NCBI GenBank assembly: GCA_039183205.1
Contig: JBCDBR010000023.1
Coordinates: 1 to 64,000 of the forward strand
Direction: 5' to 3'
Length of the DNA stretch: 64,000 nucleotides
Source of the DNA: HKCCE3408 sp039183205
GTDB lineage: Bacteria > Pseudomonadota > Alphaproteobacteria > Rhodobacterales > Rhodobacteraceae
This document shows, in pieces, positions 34,634 through 44,041 of this stretch. Each line of letters begins with the position of its first letter. Position 1 is the first letter of the stretch. A program made the translations under genes and the position numbers. The notes under the pieces were generated by a model, which saw nothing but the letters and a program-made list of their open reading frames with translations, did not search any database and was not told the DNA's origin.

Positions 34634-35875
34634 CTAGACCAATAAATTGCTTCGCCGGCGTATCCGTCCGTCGATCATGGCGAGGTGGAGCGCGCTGGCG
34701 CTGTTTATGAACATCGACAGATCGCTCAGGGGGTCACCCTCGATCACGATGAGATCGGCCAGAGCCCCTGGTGTGATCTGCCCAAGCTCGCCCAAGCGCT
34801 GTACGATCTCCGCATTGATTGACGTGGCAGAGCGTAGAACATCCACCGGTCTTTGCGCCTGTCCGCGCAGAAACAGCTCACGACCCTGCGTTTGCAGAAA
34901 CGCATCCCCGTGGAGGTCACATCCAAGCCCCAGCTTGACGCCCGCCGCATGGCAAACGCGGACCGCCTCAAGCGCCTGCGCGTTAACCGAGCGGACCTTC
35001 TTTGTGGCGGAAGCTGGCAAGCCGAGCGCCTCCGCGTTTTCTGCAATCAATTCTCCCGCTGAGAGTGTTGGAACCACGAAGGCCCCGGCCTGCGCGATAA
35101 TGGCGGCGGTTTCCGCGCCGATCAGGCTGCCGTGCTCGATTGTACGCACGCCCAATTCAACCGCGCGACGCGCCCCTTCGTCGGTATGGCAATGCGCCAT
35201 CACATAGGACCCCCGTCGCGCAGCTTCCTCGACAGCGACGCGGATCTCTGCATCCGTGAAATGCGGCATGTCGAGCGGGGCGAGTTCCGTTGACACGCCC
35301 CCGGACAGGAAGATCTTGATCTGTGTCGCGCCTTGACGAAATCGCTGGCGCACCGCCTTCCGCATCTCATCTGGGCCATCCACGGCCTCGCAGATGACAC
35401 CGCTGTATTCCCCGCAGCCGCAGAGGTCCGGCTCTCCCCTCCGGCGCATGTCGCCATGCCCCCCGGTTTGGGTCAGGGCCTTGCCGGGATAGAAAAAGCG
35501 CGGCCCGTCGATCAGACCGGCATCCAGAGATTGGGCCAGACCGATATCGCCGCCGCCGGCATCTCTGATGGTGGTGAAGCCCCGATCAAGCGCCCCGGTT
35601 AAGAGCTGCGCGGCATGGGACGCCAGAAGCGCTGGATGCATCCGATCCGTGCCGTAGAAATCGTAGCTGGGCGTGTTGGCATGGTAATGCGCATCAATGA
35701 GACCCGGCATCAAAAAATGGCCATGACAGTCGATGCGCACCGCCGCGCCTCCGAAGTGAACCTTGGCACCAGCCTCGGCAATGCGATCGCCGTCGACAAT
35801 TACGGTCGCGCCGTCGACAGCTTCCTCCGAGAGACCATCCCAAAGGCGCGCGTTTTCCAGAACCGTGACGGTCAT
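34634..35875 (-). CDS. Metal-dependent amidohydrolase (imidazolonepropionase-like)
   Basis: The 413 residues have the amidohydrolase composite beta-sandwich and TIM-barrel layout: HGHFLMPGLIDAHYH near residue 58 (HxH), the bridging Lys region QIKIFLSGG, AHCHTDEGA, TIEHGSLI and GLGCDLHGDA with the catalytic Asp. This group includes Xaa-Pro dipeptidases and enzymes cleaving cyclic amides. It is the last gene of the minus-strand hydantoinase operon and overlaps the M20 gene by ATGA. It likely opens or cleaves an intermediate of that pathway. Confidence 0.87.
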   Translation of the reverse strand: MTVTVLENARLWDGLSEEAVDGATVIVDGDRIAEAGAKVHFGGAAVRIDCHGHFLMPGLIDAHYHANTPSYDFYGTDRMHPALLASHAAQLLTGALDRGFTTIRDAGGGDIGLAQSLDAGLIDGPRFFYPGKALTQTGGHGDMRRRGEPDLCGCGEYSGVICEAVDGPDEMRKAVRQRFRQGATQIKIFLSGGVSTELAPLDMPHFTDAEIRVAVEEAARRGSYVMAHCHTDEGARRAVELGVRTIEHGSLIGAETAAIIAQAGAFVVPTLSAGELIAENAEALGLPASATKKVRSVNAQALEAVRVCHAAGVKLGLGCDLHGDAFLQTQGRELFLRGQAQRPVDVLRSATSINAEIVQRLGELGQITPGALADLIVIEGDPLSDLSMFINSASALHLAMIDGRIRRRSNLLV

Positions 35876-37260
35876 GCCGTCATACGCCCAAGTTGGTCGA
35901 GCAAGGCCGCCCCGGTGCGGATCCCGGCATGGAAAAGCGCAAGTTCCAAGTTTTCGTTCGGCGCGTGGTTGGCTTCGTCGGCATTGGCATAGGGCGTGAC
36001 GAAGGCCGGCAGACCAAGTGTCTTGGTGAAGGCATAATCCGGGAGACTGCCGCCGACGCTTGGGTAGAGATAGGGCGCCTCGCCGCGCGCAATTGTAACG
36101 GCCTCAACGATGGTCGGCGCAAAACGATTGTCGAGCGGCGTGCGGGACGGCAACATGCCGCCCGTTCCGATCACCTCCACCTCGCCCTCAGGCGCGTGCT
36201 TGGCGACATGAGCGCGGACGCAGTCCACGGCTTGGTCAGGGGTCATATCGGGCACCAGTCGGATATCGCATTTCGCAATGGCCTCGCAGGGCAGCACCGT
36301 TTTTGTCCCCGGCCCGCCATAGCCGCCATGTATCCCGTTGATCGTAAGGGTGGGATGGAACATCAGGCGGTCATGGAAGGGCCGGTCCGCGGGGGCATCG
36401 AGCCGGTGGAGGCCCATCTCCGCGAGGTATTCCGGTACGTCCACAGGCAGCGCCTCGGCGGCTGCGCGTTCGGCGTTGGATGGCGGGCGGATCGGGTCAT
36501 GCAGCCCGTCGATTGTAATGCGCCCATCGGCATCTTTCATCGTGCCCAAGAGGTGCACCAACGTCCAAAGTGCGTTCGGCATTGTGCCGCCGTGATTGCC
36601 CGAATGGGCATCCGTACGCCCGGTTTTCACCACCAGCTCGAACCCAGCCATCCCGCGCACGCCGTAGGTGACAATGCCGCGACCAGAGGGATGCAGCGGA
36701 CCATCCGCCGTCACAACGAGGTCCGCTTTCAGGCGATCCGCCTGCTCAGCCACGAACTCCGCAATGCGGGGCGAGCCGATTTCCTCTTCCCCTTCGAGCA
36801 GGAAGATCACGTTGCAGGGCAGCGTCCCCGTCACGGCAAGATGCGCCTCAAGCGCGAGCAGTTGCGCGAAATGCTGTCCCTTATTGTCGCCGATCCCGCG
36901 TGCGTAGATGCGCCCGTCTCGGATCGTGGGCTCAAACGGCGGCGATACCCAGGCCTCTAATGGATCCGGCGGCTGCACGTCATAATGCCCATAGAGCATG
37001 ACGGTCGGTTTACCGGGCGCATCATTGCGGTGGCCAAGCACCATGGGGTGGCCCGAGGTTGGCACCGCTTCGGCAGAGAACCCGAGTTTCTGCAAATGCT
37101 CGACAAGCATCGCTGCGACCTCGCGTATGCCGATGTCATGGGCACTGATAGAAGGATGGCTGACGTAGTCCATCACGCGTTTCACATGGGCGTCGCTGTG
37201 GGCGTCAATGTAGTCGAAGATCTGAGCAAGCGTTTCGGGCGTGCTTGTTGTCTCGGTCAT
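35872..37260 (-). CDS. M20-family metallopeptidase (dipeptidase or N-carbamoyl hydrolase type)
   Basis: The 462 residues show the M20 motif set: YGHYDVQPPDPLEAW (first metal ligand), RGIGDNKGQ (shared Asp), LEGEEEIGSP (catalytic and ligand Glu), TADGPLH, and a C-terminal His in the ANADEANHAPNE segment. A lid domain sits in the middle. It overlaps both neighbours by ATGA. In a hydantoinase operon such enzymes cleave N-carbamoyl amino acids or dipeptides; which one cannot be read here. Confidence 0.9.
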   Translation of the reverse strand: MTETTSTPETLAQIFDYIDAHSDAHVKRVMDYVSHPSISAHDIGIREVAAMLVEHLQKLGFSAEAVPTSGHPMVLGHRNDAPGKPTVMLYGHYDVQPPDPLEAWVSPPFEPTIRDGRIYARGIGDNKGQHFAQLLALEAHLAVTGTLPCNVIFLLEGEEEIGSPRIAEFVAEQADRLKADLVVTADGPLHPSGRGIVTYGVRGMAGFELVVKTGRTDAHSGNHGGTMPNALWTLVHLLGTMKDADGRITIDGLHDPIRPPSNAERAAAEALPVDVPEYLAEMGLHRLDAPADRPFHDRLMFHPTLTINGIHGGYGGPGTKTVLPCEAIAKCDIRLVPDMTPDQAVDCVRAHVAKHAPEGEVEVIGTGGMLPSRTPLDNRFAPTIVEAVTIARGEAPYLYPSVGGSLPDYAFTKTLGLPAFVTPYANADEANHAPNENLELALFHAGIRTGAALLDQLGRMTA

Positions 37261-39296
37261 ATCTCCGCCTTCGTCAGAAGGAGTGCGCCAGAGGATTGCA
37301 CCTCACCCGCCCAGCCGGGCGCAATCAGCGTCGTGGTATCAAGTTGGCTGACGATGGCTGGTCCGGTGATCACCGCCCCCGCGCCGAGGGTCGTACGGTC
37401 GTAGAGCGGCACACATGTGCGGCCCGTTCGGAGCGCGACCTGCACCTCATCAACGGGCTCGGGGTCGTTGCCTGGCGCAACGGGCGCCGGGCTTGGCGTC
37501 TCCATTAATGCGCGCGCCTCCACGCGGAGCGTGACCAATTCGATGAGAGCGTTGAGTTCAAATCCATAAAGCGCGCGGTGCGCCTGCGTAAACGCGGCCT
37601 CAAGGGCACCGGCGGTGTTGGTCCAAGACACTGTCAGTTCATTGCCCTGTCCGGCATACCGAAGGAGGGCGGCGCGGGTCACATGCCGGTTGGAACCCGG
37701 AACACCTTCGGCCTCAAACCACGCAGCCGCCTCAGCCTCCAAGGTTTGAAAAAGCGCCTCGGCCTCCACCATATCAGGGGCGCCGGCACGCGGACGCGCA
37801 CGACTGAACTCGGACTTCAGGTCCGCCGCCATCAATCCGTCTGCACAGAGAATACCGGGTGCGGGAACAATAAGCACACGCCGCGCCCCTATCAGATCGG
37901 CCAGAGCACACCCATGCAAAGGGCCGGCTCCTCCGAACGGCAAAAGCGTGAAATCGCGCGGATCATGTCCGCGTTCCACAGAGACGACGCGCATGGCGCC
38001 AACCATACGATTGTCGGCGATGGCCAGAATGCCACGGGCGGCTTCTTCCACCGAAATACCAAGCGGCTTGGCGACGCCCTCGTCCATCGCGCGGCGGGCG
38101 GTTACGACGTCCAACGCCATCTCGCCCCCCAAAAGCCGCGCCGGGAGATGCCCCAATACGACATGCGCATCGGTCACGGTCGGTTCTATCCCGCCCCGAC
38201 CATATGCCGCAGGTCCCGGCGTTGCCCCGGCGCTCTGTGGCCCGACGGTGAGCACCCCGTCATTCACCCGCGCAATTGATCCGCCACCGGCCCCGATGGT
38301 CACCATATCGACCATCGGCAACGGAAGCGGCCATTCGCCCACCTGGCCCTGTTGTGTGAGCCCGATCTTACCGCCTTCGATCAGGCAAATGTCGGCGCTT
38401 GTTCCTCCGATATCGACGGTCAGAATGTCCTCGATACCGCAGGTCGCCGCCGCTGACCGCGCGCCAACGACGCCGGCCGCTGGCCCAGATAGCGCCGTCA
38501 ACGCGGGCGCTGCGCGAATTTTGGGTGCGCCGGCCACGCCACCGTTGGACTGCATCAGCAAAAGCGGGGCAGGCACGCCCTCAGCTTTCAGTTTGTCTTC
38601 GATCCGTCCGACATATTGCGTAACCCCAGGCATCACGATGGCATTAAGGACGGAGGCCAACGTGCGTTCATATTCTCGGATCACCGGCAGAATATCAGAA
38701 GACGCCGTGACTGCCACACCGGGCATCGCTGAGCGCAGGATTTCTGCCGTCCGGCGCTCATGCGTGGGATTGGCAAAGGCGTGCAGGAGGCAAACGGCAA
38801 CCGCATCAACATCCATCTCTTGCAGGAGTTCGGCAGCTCGGGCGACACTGTTTTCATCCAACGGCTCGGCCACAACCCCGCCCGGCAAGAGCCGTTCGGT
38901 CACTTCGACAATCCGCGAAGGCGGAACGGGACGTGCGGGTTTGATCCAGTTGTAGAGGTTTTCTGCGCGCGGGATGTCCTGCCGTCCGATCTCCAGCACG
39001 TGGCGGAAGCCTTGCGTGGTCACCAAGGCCGCGCGCGCGCCTTTGCCTTCGAGGATCATGTTTGTCGCCACGGTTGTCCCATGCAGAACCTGAGCCAGAT
39101 TTTCAGGTGCCGCACCCGCTGCATCGAGCGCGAGCCGCAGGCCTGCAAGGAACGCCTCGGACGGATCATCGGGACGCGAGGGTGTCTTGGCGCGCCAGAC
39201 CTGACCTGTGGACGTGTCGGCAAGCGCCACATCGGTGAAGGTGCCACCGATATCCACGGCGAGCGTCAGCCCGGCCGGCACAGTATCAAAGGACAT
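37257..39296 (-). CDS. hyuA: Hydantoinase/oxoprolinase subunit A
   Basis: HyuA is the ATP-binding half of N-methylhydantoinase/5-oxoprolinase-type enzymes. The start is ATG 39296, 11 bases inside hyuB, giving 679 residues. It begins LTLAVDIGGTFTDVALAD, the phosphate-binding motif. Family stretches VLHGTTVATNMILEGKGA, LLMQSNGGV and TVDIGGTSADICLIEGG (second ATP motif) follow, then FGGAGPLHGCALA. It needs HyuB for ATP-dependent opening of a cyclic amide. Confidence 0.95.
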   Translation of the reverse strand: MSFDTVPAGLTLAVDIGGTFTDVALADTSTGQVWRAKTPSRPDDPSEAFLAGLRLALDAAGAAPENLAQVLHGTTVATNMILEGKGARAALVTTQGFRHVLEIGRQDIPRAENLYNWIKPARPVPPSRIVEVTERLLPGGVVAEPLDENSVARAAELLQEMDVDAVAVCLLHAFANPTHERRTAEILRSAMPGVAVTASSDILPVIREYERTLASVLNAIVMPGVTQYVGRIEDKLKAEGVPAPLLLMQSNGGVAGAPKIRAAPALTALSGPAAGVVGARSAAATCGIEDILTVDIGGTSADICLIEGGKIGLTQQGQVGEWPLPLPMVDMVTIGAGGGSIARVNDGVLTVGPQSAGATPGPAAYGRGGIEPTVTDAHVVLGHLPARLLGGEMALDVVTARRAMDEGVAKPLGISVEEAARGILAIADNRMVGAMRVVSVERGHDPRDFTLLPFGGAGPLHGCALADLIGARRVLIVPAPGILCADGLMAADLKSEFSRARPRAGAPDMVEAEALFQTLEAEAAAWFEAEGVPGSNRHVTRAALLRYAGQGNELTVSWTNTAGALEAAFTQAHRALYGFELNALIELVTLRVEARALMETPSPAPVAPGNDPEPVDEVQVALRTGRTCVPLYDRTTLGAGAVITGPAIVSQLDTTTLIAPGWAGEVQSSGALLLTKAEI

Positions 39297-41100
39297 CCAG
39301 ATACTCCTTGCGGTGAAACGGTTTGACCGCCGGACGATTTGCACGGAGGCGGGCCGTTTCTGCATCATTGACCCGCCGCCCCGTGACAGCGACGCCGTAG
39401 TCGCGCAGGGCCGCCTCGGTGCTGACGAGGCCGGCAAGCACATCTTCCAGCACACGCTCTGTCGCGCGATCGTAGGGATGACCGTAGCCCCCTCCGCCGC
39501 CGGTTTCGATGCGCACGACGTCACCCTTCTTTAGCATCGTGCCATCGGAAAGCGGTGGCAGAACCTTTTCCTCCGGCGTGCCGGGGTTGAGAACGATGCG
39601 GCCCGGTGCTCCGGACTTGCCGCCCTTGATGCCCCAAGGCGGGTTTTCAACACCATCGATGCGGATGCCCAGCATCGCGCTATCGGCCAGAATTTCGTAT
39701 TCGCGCAAAATGCCAGTGCCCCCGCGGTGTTCGCCCGGGCCGCCGCTATCCTTCACCATACCGTAAGTGCGGAACGCGACCGGGTAGCCAAGCTCAGTGA
39801 ACTCAACCGGGTAGTTTTCCTGCGCAACGAAATAAACCGCATCCATGCCATCGGCGAAGGCACGGGCGCCGTATCCGACGCCGATTCCGTCAGCCAAAAG
39901 AAACGGCGTCGGCGTGCCGTCCTCGCTGGTGTAGCTGCCACGGATCAGGGCCACGACATAGGCCGCCTGCGCGGCAGGCGCCTGCCCACCGGCTGCGTTT
40001 ACGAGACCGTTTAGGGTCGCCAGAACACGCATCATTGTCAGACCGCGCATCCCCAAAGGCGCAGGCCAAGTTGGTTTCACCAATGACCCCTCACGCAGCC
40101 GCACCTCATCAAGTGCAAGCGGGCCACCGGCGTTACAGACCTGCCCGGGTTCTCCGCCGAGGTAAAAAAGCCCGAGTGCCATGCCCGGGATAGACTTGTT
40201 CATCAGAAGGTTTACCGGACCTTGCGCCTGGTCGTCGGTATCCGTGGTGTCGAGAATGAAACGGTCCTGTCCGTCGGGACCCCGTTCGCGCGTCAGCGCA
40301 AAGCGAAGATGAAACGGCCCGTTGCCATGACCGTCACTGTCGATAGCATCCGCAAATCGGTGCGTGCCATAATCGAAGGTATCCGCAAGCTTCTGGCGGA
40401 CAATGCGGCGCGTCCGGTCCAGGAGTTGCGCAAGCGCGTCCTCTAGAACGTCCGCACCGAACCGATCAGATACCTCCAACATGCGCTGCGCCCCAAGGCG
40501 CACACTCGCCATCAGCGCGCTCATGTCCCCTTCGCTTTGGGCGGGGTAGCGCGAGTTGCGATGAAAAATGGCAAGGGCCGCGTCGTTCACAATACCGGCG
40601 TCAATGAGTTTCGTCGGCGGAACGATAATGCCCTCCTGCCAGATCTCCGTGGCATCGGGGCTGATCGAGCCCGGTCGCATACCCCCGATATCGGCAAAAT
40701 GTGCCCAGCTCATCACAAAGGCAACGCGACGCCCCTGATGGAAGACGGGCGCCAGCAAGACCTGGTCATTGGAATGGCTCACTGCGCCATAGGAGCCATA
40801 GCAATCATTGTACCAATAGAGATCGCCCTCGCGCATCGCTTCGACAGGGAAATGCTCGAATACGGGTGTCGTTATGTCGCCAAAGATCGGCACCATAGAA
40901 CCCACAGCCATCACGCCGTCGCGGTCAAAGATGGCAGTATAAAAGTCTTTCTTCTCGCGGATAAAGGCCGAAATGGCGGTGCGCTCAATCAACGCCTCCA
41001 TCTCGCTCTGGGCGGCCTGAATGGCACCCTGGATGATCTCCAATGTGATCGGGTCGCAGATCGCGCCTTGGGTCGCCTGCGCTTCAGGGGCGATGGTCAT
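39286..41100 (-). CDS. hyuB: Hydantoinase/oxoprolinase subunit B
   Basis: HyuB is the partner of HyuA. The 604 residues include DPITLEIIQGAIQAAQSEME at the start, ERTAISAFIREKKDFYTAIFD, NDCYGSYGAVSHSNDQVL and the glycine-rich GGGGGYGHPYDRATERVLEDV near the C-terminus. Together HyuAB hydrolyse 5-oxoproline, N-methylhydantoin, carbapenam-like or related lactams in different bacteria. The gene follows the ABC ATPase gene by 3 bp and overlaps hyuA by 11 bp. Confidence 0.95.
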   Translation of the reverse strand: MTIAPEAQATQGAICDPITLEIIQGAIQAAQSEMEALIERTAISAFIREKKDFYTAIFDRDGVMAVGSMVPIFGDITTPVFEHFPVEAMREGDLYWYNDCYGSYGAVSHSNDQVLLAPVFHQGRRVAFVMSWAHFADIGGMRPGSISPDATEIWQEGIIVPPTKLIDAGIVNDAALAIFHRNSRYPAQSEGDMSALMASVRLGAQRMLEVSDRFGADVLEDALAQLLDRTRRIVRQKLADTFDYGTHRFADAIDSDGHGNGPFHLRFALTRERGPDGQDRFILDTTDTDDQAQGPVNLLMNKSIPGMALGLFYLGGEPGQVCNAGGPLALDEVRLREGSLVKPTWPAPLGMRGLTMMRVLATLNGLVNAAGGQAPAAQAAYVVALIRGSYTSEDGTPTPFLLADGIGVGYGARAFADGMDAVYFVAQENYPVEFTELGYPVAFRTYGMVKDSGGPGEHRGGTGILREYEILADSAMLGIRIDGVENPPWGIKGGKSGAPGRIVLNPGTPEEKVLPPLSDGTMLKKGDVVRIETGGGGGYGHPYDRATERVLEDVLAGLVSTEAALRDYGVAVTGRRVNDAETARLRANRPAVKPFHRKEYLDVL

Positions 41101-41103
41101 GGA

Positions 41104-42105
41104 TCAAATCTCCGTATCAAATAAATGGCAATGAACCGTGCGCGCGCCGACTTTTGTCGGGCCCGGCGCTTCCCGCGCGCACCGTTCAAACGTGTTGGGG
41201 CAACGATCCCGGAAGGTGCATCCAGAGGGTGGTTTGCGCGCGTCGGGCGCGCCGCGGCCGATGGGCAATGGGTCGTGGCTTTGATCCGGGTGCGGGACCG
41301 GGACAGCGGCAACAAGCGCTTGTGTGTAAGGATGGAGCGGGTCGGCGACAATGTCCTCCGTGGGCCCATCCTCCACGATCCGCCCAAGATACATCACAAT
41401 GGTGCGCTCACAGACATAACGCACCAAGGCAAGGTCATGGCTGATGTAGATGGCGGTGATCCCGGTCTTCTCACGCACCTCGCGAAAGACGTTCAGGACA
41501 CCGGCCCGCACAGATACATCCAGCATCGACACAGGTTCGTCAGCCACCACGAATTCGGGCTGAAGGATCAACGCGCGCGCCATAACGATCCGCTGCAATT
41601 GCCCACCGGACAGCTGGTGCGGATAGCGATCAAGGAATTGTTCGGCATCCCCCAGTTTCACAAGGGCCATGGCACCCAGGATACGCTCTTCGTATTCTTC
41701 TGGCGGAATATCGGCGTTTTCCAGCGGTTCGGATAGAACATCCCGGATCGTGAAGCGCGGGTTCAGCGCCTCGAACGGGTTTTGGAAGATGAGCTGAACG
41801 CGCGCGCGGAATGCTTGCAGTGCCGCGCCGGTGAGTGCGCCGACATCCTGGCCGTCGAATTCCACACTGCCGCCCGTGGCCTTCTCCAGACGCACCAACA
41901 TTCGCCCGGTCGAGGTCTTGCCGCATCCGCTTTCGCCCAAAAGGCCGACGCTCTCTCCACGTTTGAGCGAGAAGGTCACGCCATCGACCGCCTTTACGAC
42001 ACTGGCCCGGCCCCGCAATTGCGCCAAAGCGCCACCGACATGGTAGTAAAGTTCCGCAGCCCTAAGGCGAACGAGAGGCGCGTCGTCAGGCGTTGTATCC
42101 TTCAT
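41104..42105 (-). CDS. Oligopeptide-type ABC transporter ATPase (DppF/OppF-like)
   Basis: The 333 residues from ATG 42105 contain Walker A LGESGCGKTSTGR, the signature LSGGQLQRIVMARAL and Walker B FVVADEPVSMLDVS. A C-terminal oligopeptide-transporter extension has a Cys-containing motif, CTFRDRCPNTFERC, that may bind an Fe-S cluster. The start overlaps the DppD-like gene by ATGA. It energises the importer with the next gene's product. Confidence 0.93.
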   Translation of the reverse strand: MKDTTPDDAPLVRLRAAELYYHVGGALAQLRGRASVVKAVDGVTFSLKRGESVGLLGESGCGKTSTGRMLVRLEKATGGSVEFDGQDVGALTGAALQAFRARVQLIFQNPFEALNPRFTIRDVLSEPLENADIPPEEYEERILGAMALVKLGDAEQFLDRYPHQLSGGQLQRIVMARALILQPEFVVADEPVSMLDVSVRAGVLNVFREVREKTGITAIYISHDLALVRYVCERTIVMYLGRIVEDGPTEDIVADPLHPYTQALVAAVPVPHPDQSHDPLPIGRGAPDARKPPSGCTFRDRCPNTFERCAREAPGPTKVGARTVHCHLFDTEI

Positions 42106-43118
42106 GCGGGGACCTGCCAGGTTTCGGAGGCCATCGCCCGCATCCGCAACGCTTCGGCCTCGCCCAAGCGATGGCACGCAGCCAGATGATCACCTTGATA
42201 CGATGTCAGCGGGGGGACGACCGTCCGACACCTTTGCTCATGGAACGGGCACCGTGCCGCAAACCGGCAGCCTGGAGGAGGATTAGCAAGATTTGGCGGG
42301 GAACCTTCGATCGGGGTGAGCACACCGGCCGCACCTGCCAGATCAGGAAACGCATTGCGCAGGCCCATTGTATATGGATGCGCCGGTGCGGTGAGTGTCG
42401 CGGCCATTGGTCCGGTCTCGACAACGCGGCCGGCATACATAACGACCACTCGGTCGCAGACGTAGGCCACGACGGAAATGTCATGGGTGACCAGCACCAC
42501 CGAGATCCCGAGACGTTCCTTCAGGGCCCGAAGTTGATCGAGGATCTGACGCTGAACAATTACGTCGAGCGCCGTGACCGGCTCATCCGCGATGATGAGT
42601 TTGGGTTCCAACGCAAGCGCCAAAGCAATCGCAACCCGTTGACGCATCCCGCCTGAAAACTGGTGCGGGAAATCGCCAAGCCGGCTGGCCTCAATCCCAA
42701 CCCATTCGAAAAGCTCCGCCGAGCGCCTGCGCGCCTCGGCCCGTCCCATGCCGCCGCGACGGACCAAAACCTCCGCCAGTTGAGAGCCGACTTTGTACAC
42801 CGGATCGAGCGAGTTCATCGCCGATTGCGGAATAAAGGCAATCTCCCGCCAGCGCAGGCTGTTCATCGCGCGCTCCGGCAAGGCCATGATATCTTGACCT
42901 CCGAAGATCGCTTGCCCGCCGGAAATGCGTGCATTGGAGGCCAAAACCCGCGTAAGGGACCGCGCGAGCGTGGTCTTGCCGCATCCGCTTTCTCCCACAA
43001 GGCCCACGATAGAACCCGGCTCCACGTCAAAACTCGCGCCGTCAACAGCGATCGTGTCGGCGTTTCCAACGCGGTAAGCAATGCTGAGTTCGCGCAAGGA
43101 AAGGAGTGGTTCGGTCAT
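42102..43118 (-). CDS. Oligopeptide-type ABC transporter ATPase (DppD/OppD-like)
   Basis: The 338 residues contain Walker A VGESGCGKTTLAR, signature FSGGMRQRVAIALAL and Walker B LIIADEPVTALDV. The C-terminal extension has CRFAARCPFHEQRC. It starts four bases inside the DppC-like gene. It forms the heterodimeric ATPase with the DppF-like protein. Confidence 0.94.
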   Translation of the reverse strand: MTEPLLSLRELSIAYRVGNADTIAVDGASFDVEPGSIVGLVGESGCGKTTLARSLTRVLASNARISGGQAIFGGQDIMALPERAMNSLRWREIAFIPQSAMNSLDPVYKVGSQLAEVLVRRGGMGRAEARRRSAELFEWVGIEASRLGDFPHQFSGGMRQRVAIALALALEPKLIIADEPVTALDVIVQRQILDQLRALKERLGISVVLVTHDISVVAYVCDRVVVMYAGRVVETGPMAATLTAPAHPYTMGLRNAFPDLAGAAGVLTPIEGSPPNLANPPPGCRFAARCPFHEQRCRTVVPPLTSYQGDHLAACHRLGEAEALRMRAMASETWQVPA

Positions 43119-44041
43119 CGATCAAGCTTTGGGAAGAGGATCTGTTCGTAGCCACGGGTGATAAAGAACCCCGCCGAAACGATCAGGATGATAAGAAAGC
43201 CAGGCGGCACGAACCAATAATAGGACCCCTTGGACAGCGCCTGAGAGGCAAACGCGTCCTGCAACATGTATCCCCACGAGATCGAGTCTGGATCACCAAA
43301 ACCAAGGAAGCTGATGGAGGCCTCCGTCAGGATCGCCCAGCCAATGGCGATGGAGCCATAGAGAAAGGACAGTGGCAGGACGTTCGGTGCAATGTGGCGC
43401 GCAATGATCTTGAAATCGGAAGAGCCGGACACACGCGCAGCCTCGACATAGACCCGATTACGCAATGTCAGGGTTTGGCTGCGGATCACGCGGCCGGTAT
43501 CCCGCCAGAGTACAAGCGCCATGGCGATCACCACATTCCAAATCGAGGGTTCGAGAAACGCGGCCAGAACAATGACGAACGGTAGAAACGGGATGCCAAA
43601 GGCCACATCGGCCAGCCGCATCAGAACTGTGTCGATCCAGCCTCCGAAATAACCCGCAACGATGCCCACGATGGACCCGATCAACGCCACCATGAAGGCG
43701 GCAGAAAGACCGATCAGAAGAGCCGATTGAGCGCCCCACACAAGCTGTGAAAAGACATCCCGACCGAGCGTGGTGGTGCCCATGATGTAGCCTTCCGTGC
43801 CGGGGGTAAGGTCGGCTGCCAGCTGAAAATCCGTCGTGAACAGGATCTCGTTGGGGTCATGGGTGGCAATGTAGGGTGCAAACAAGGCGACTAGAACGAA
43901 CATCAGGTAGATGGCGAGCCCAAAGATCGCGAGCGGGTCGTGCGTTGGCAGTCGCAGTGACCCAAAGGCACGGCGCATTTTGCCGCGCCGCCGCCGCTGC
44001 GGCGCACGCGCGGGTGTGGATGACGTCTCAGCGCTACTCAC
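43115..44041 (-). CDS. Oligopeptide-type ABC transporter permease (DppC-like)
   Basis: The 308 residues start with a cytosolic basic segment (RAPQRRRRGKMRRAF), one anchor helix, then the permease core. The coupling loop is YVEAARVSGSSDFKIIARHIAPN. It overlaps the DppB-like gene by 8 bp and the DppD-like gene by 4 bp. Confidence 0.93.
   Translation of the reverse strand: MSSAETSSTPARAPQRRRRGKMRRAFGSLRLPTHDPLAIFGLAIYLMFVLVALFAPYIATHDPNEILFTTDFQLAADLTPGTEGYIMGTTTLGRDVFSQLVWGAQSALLIGLSAAFMVALIGSIVGIVAGYFGGWIDTVLMRLADVAFGIPFLPFVIVLAAFLEPSIWNVVIAMALVLWRDTGRVIRSQTLTLRNRVYVEAARVSGSSDFKIIARHIAPNVLPLSFLYGSIAIGWAILTEASISFLGFGDPDSISWGYMLQDAFASQALSKGSYYWFVPPGFLIILIVSAGFFITRGYEQILFPKLDR

Noticed and set aside
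39297..39524. Upstream extension of the hyuA frame
   Set aside because: It lies inside hyuB and is Arg/Ser-rich. The start at 39296 gives the standard MSFDTVPAGLTLAVDIGG beginning.
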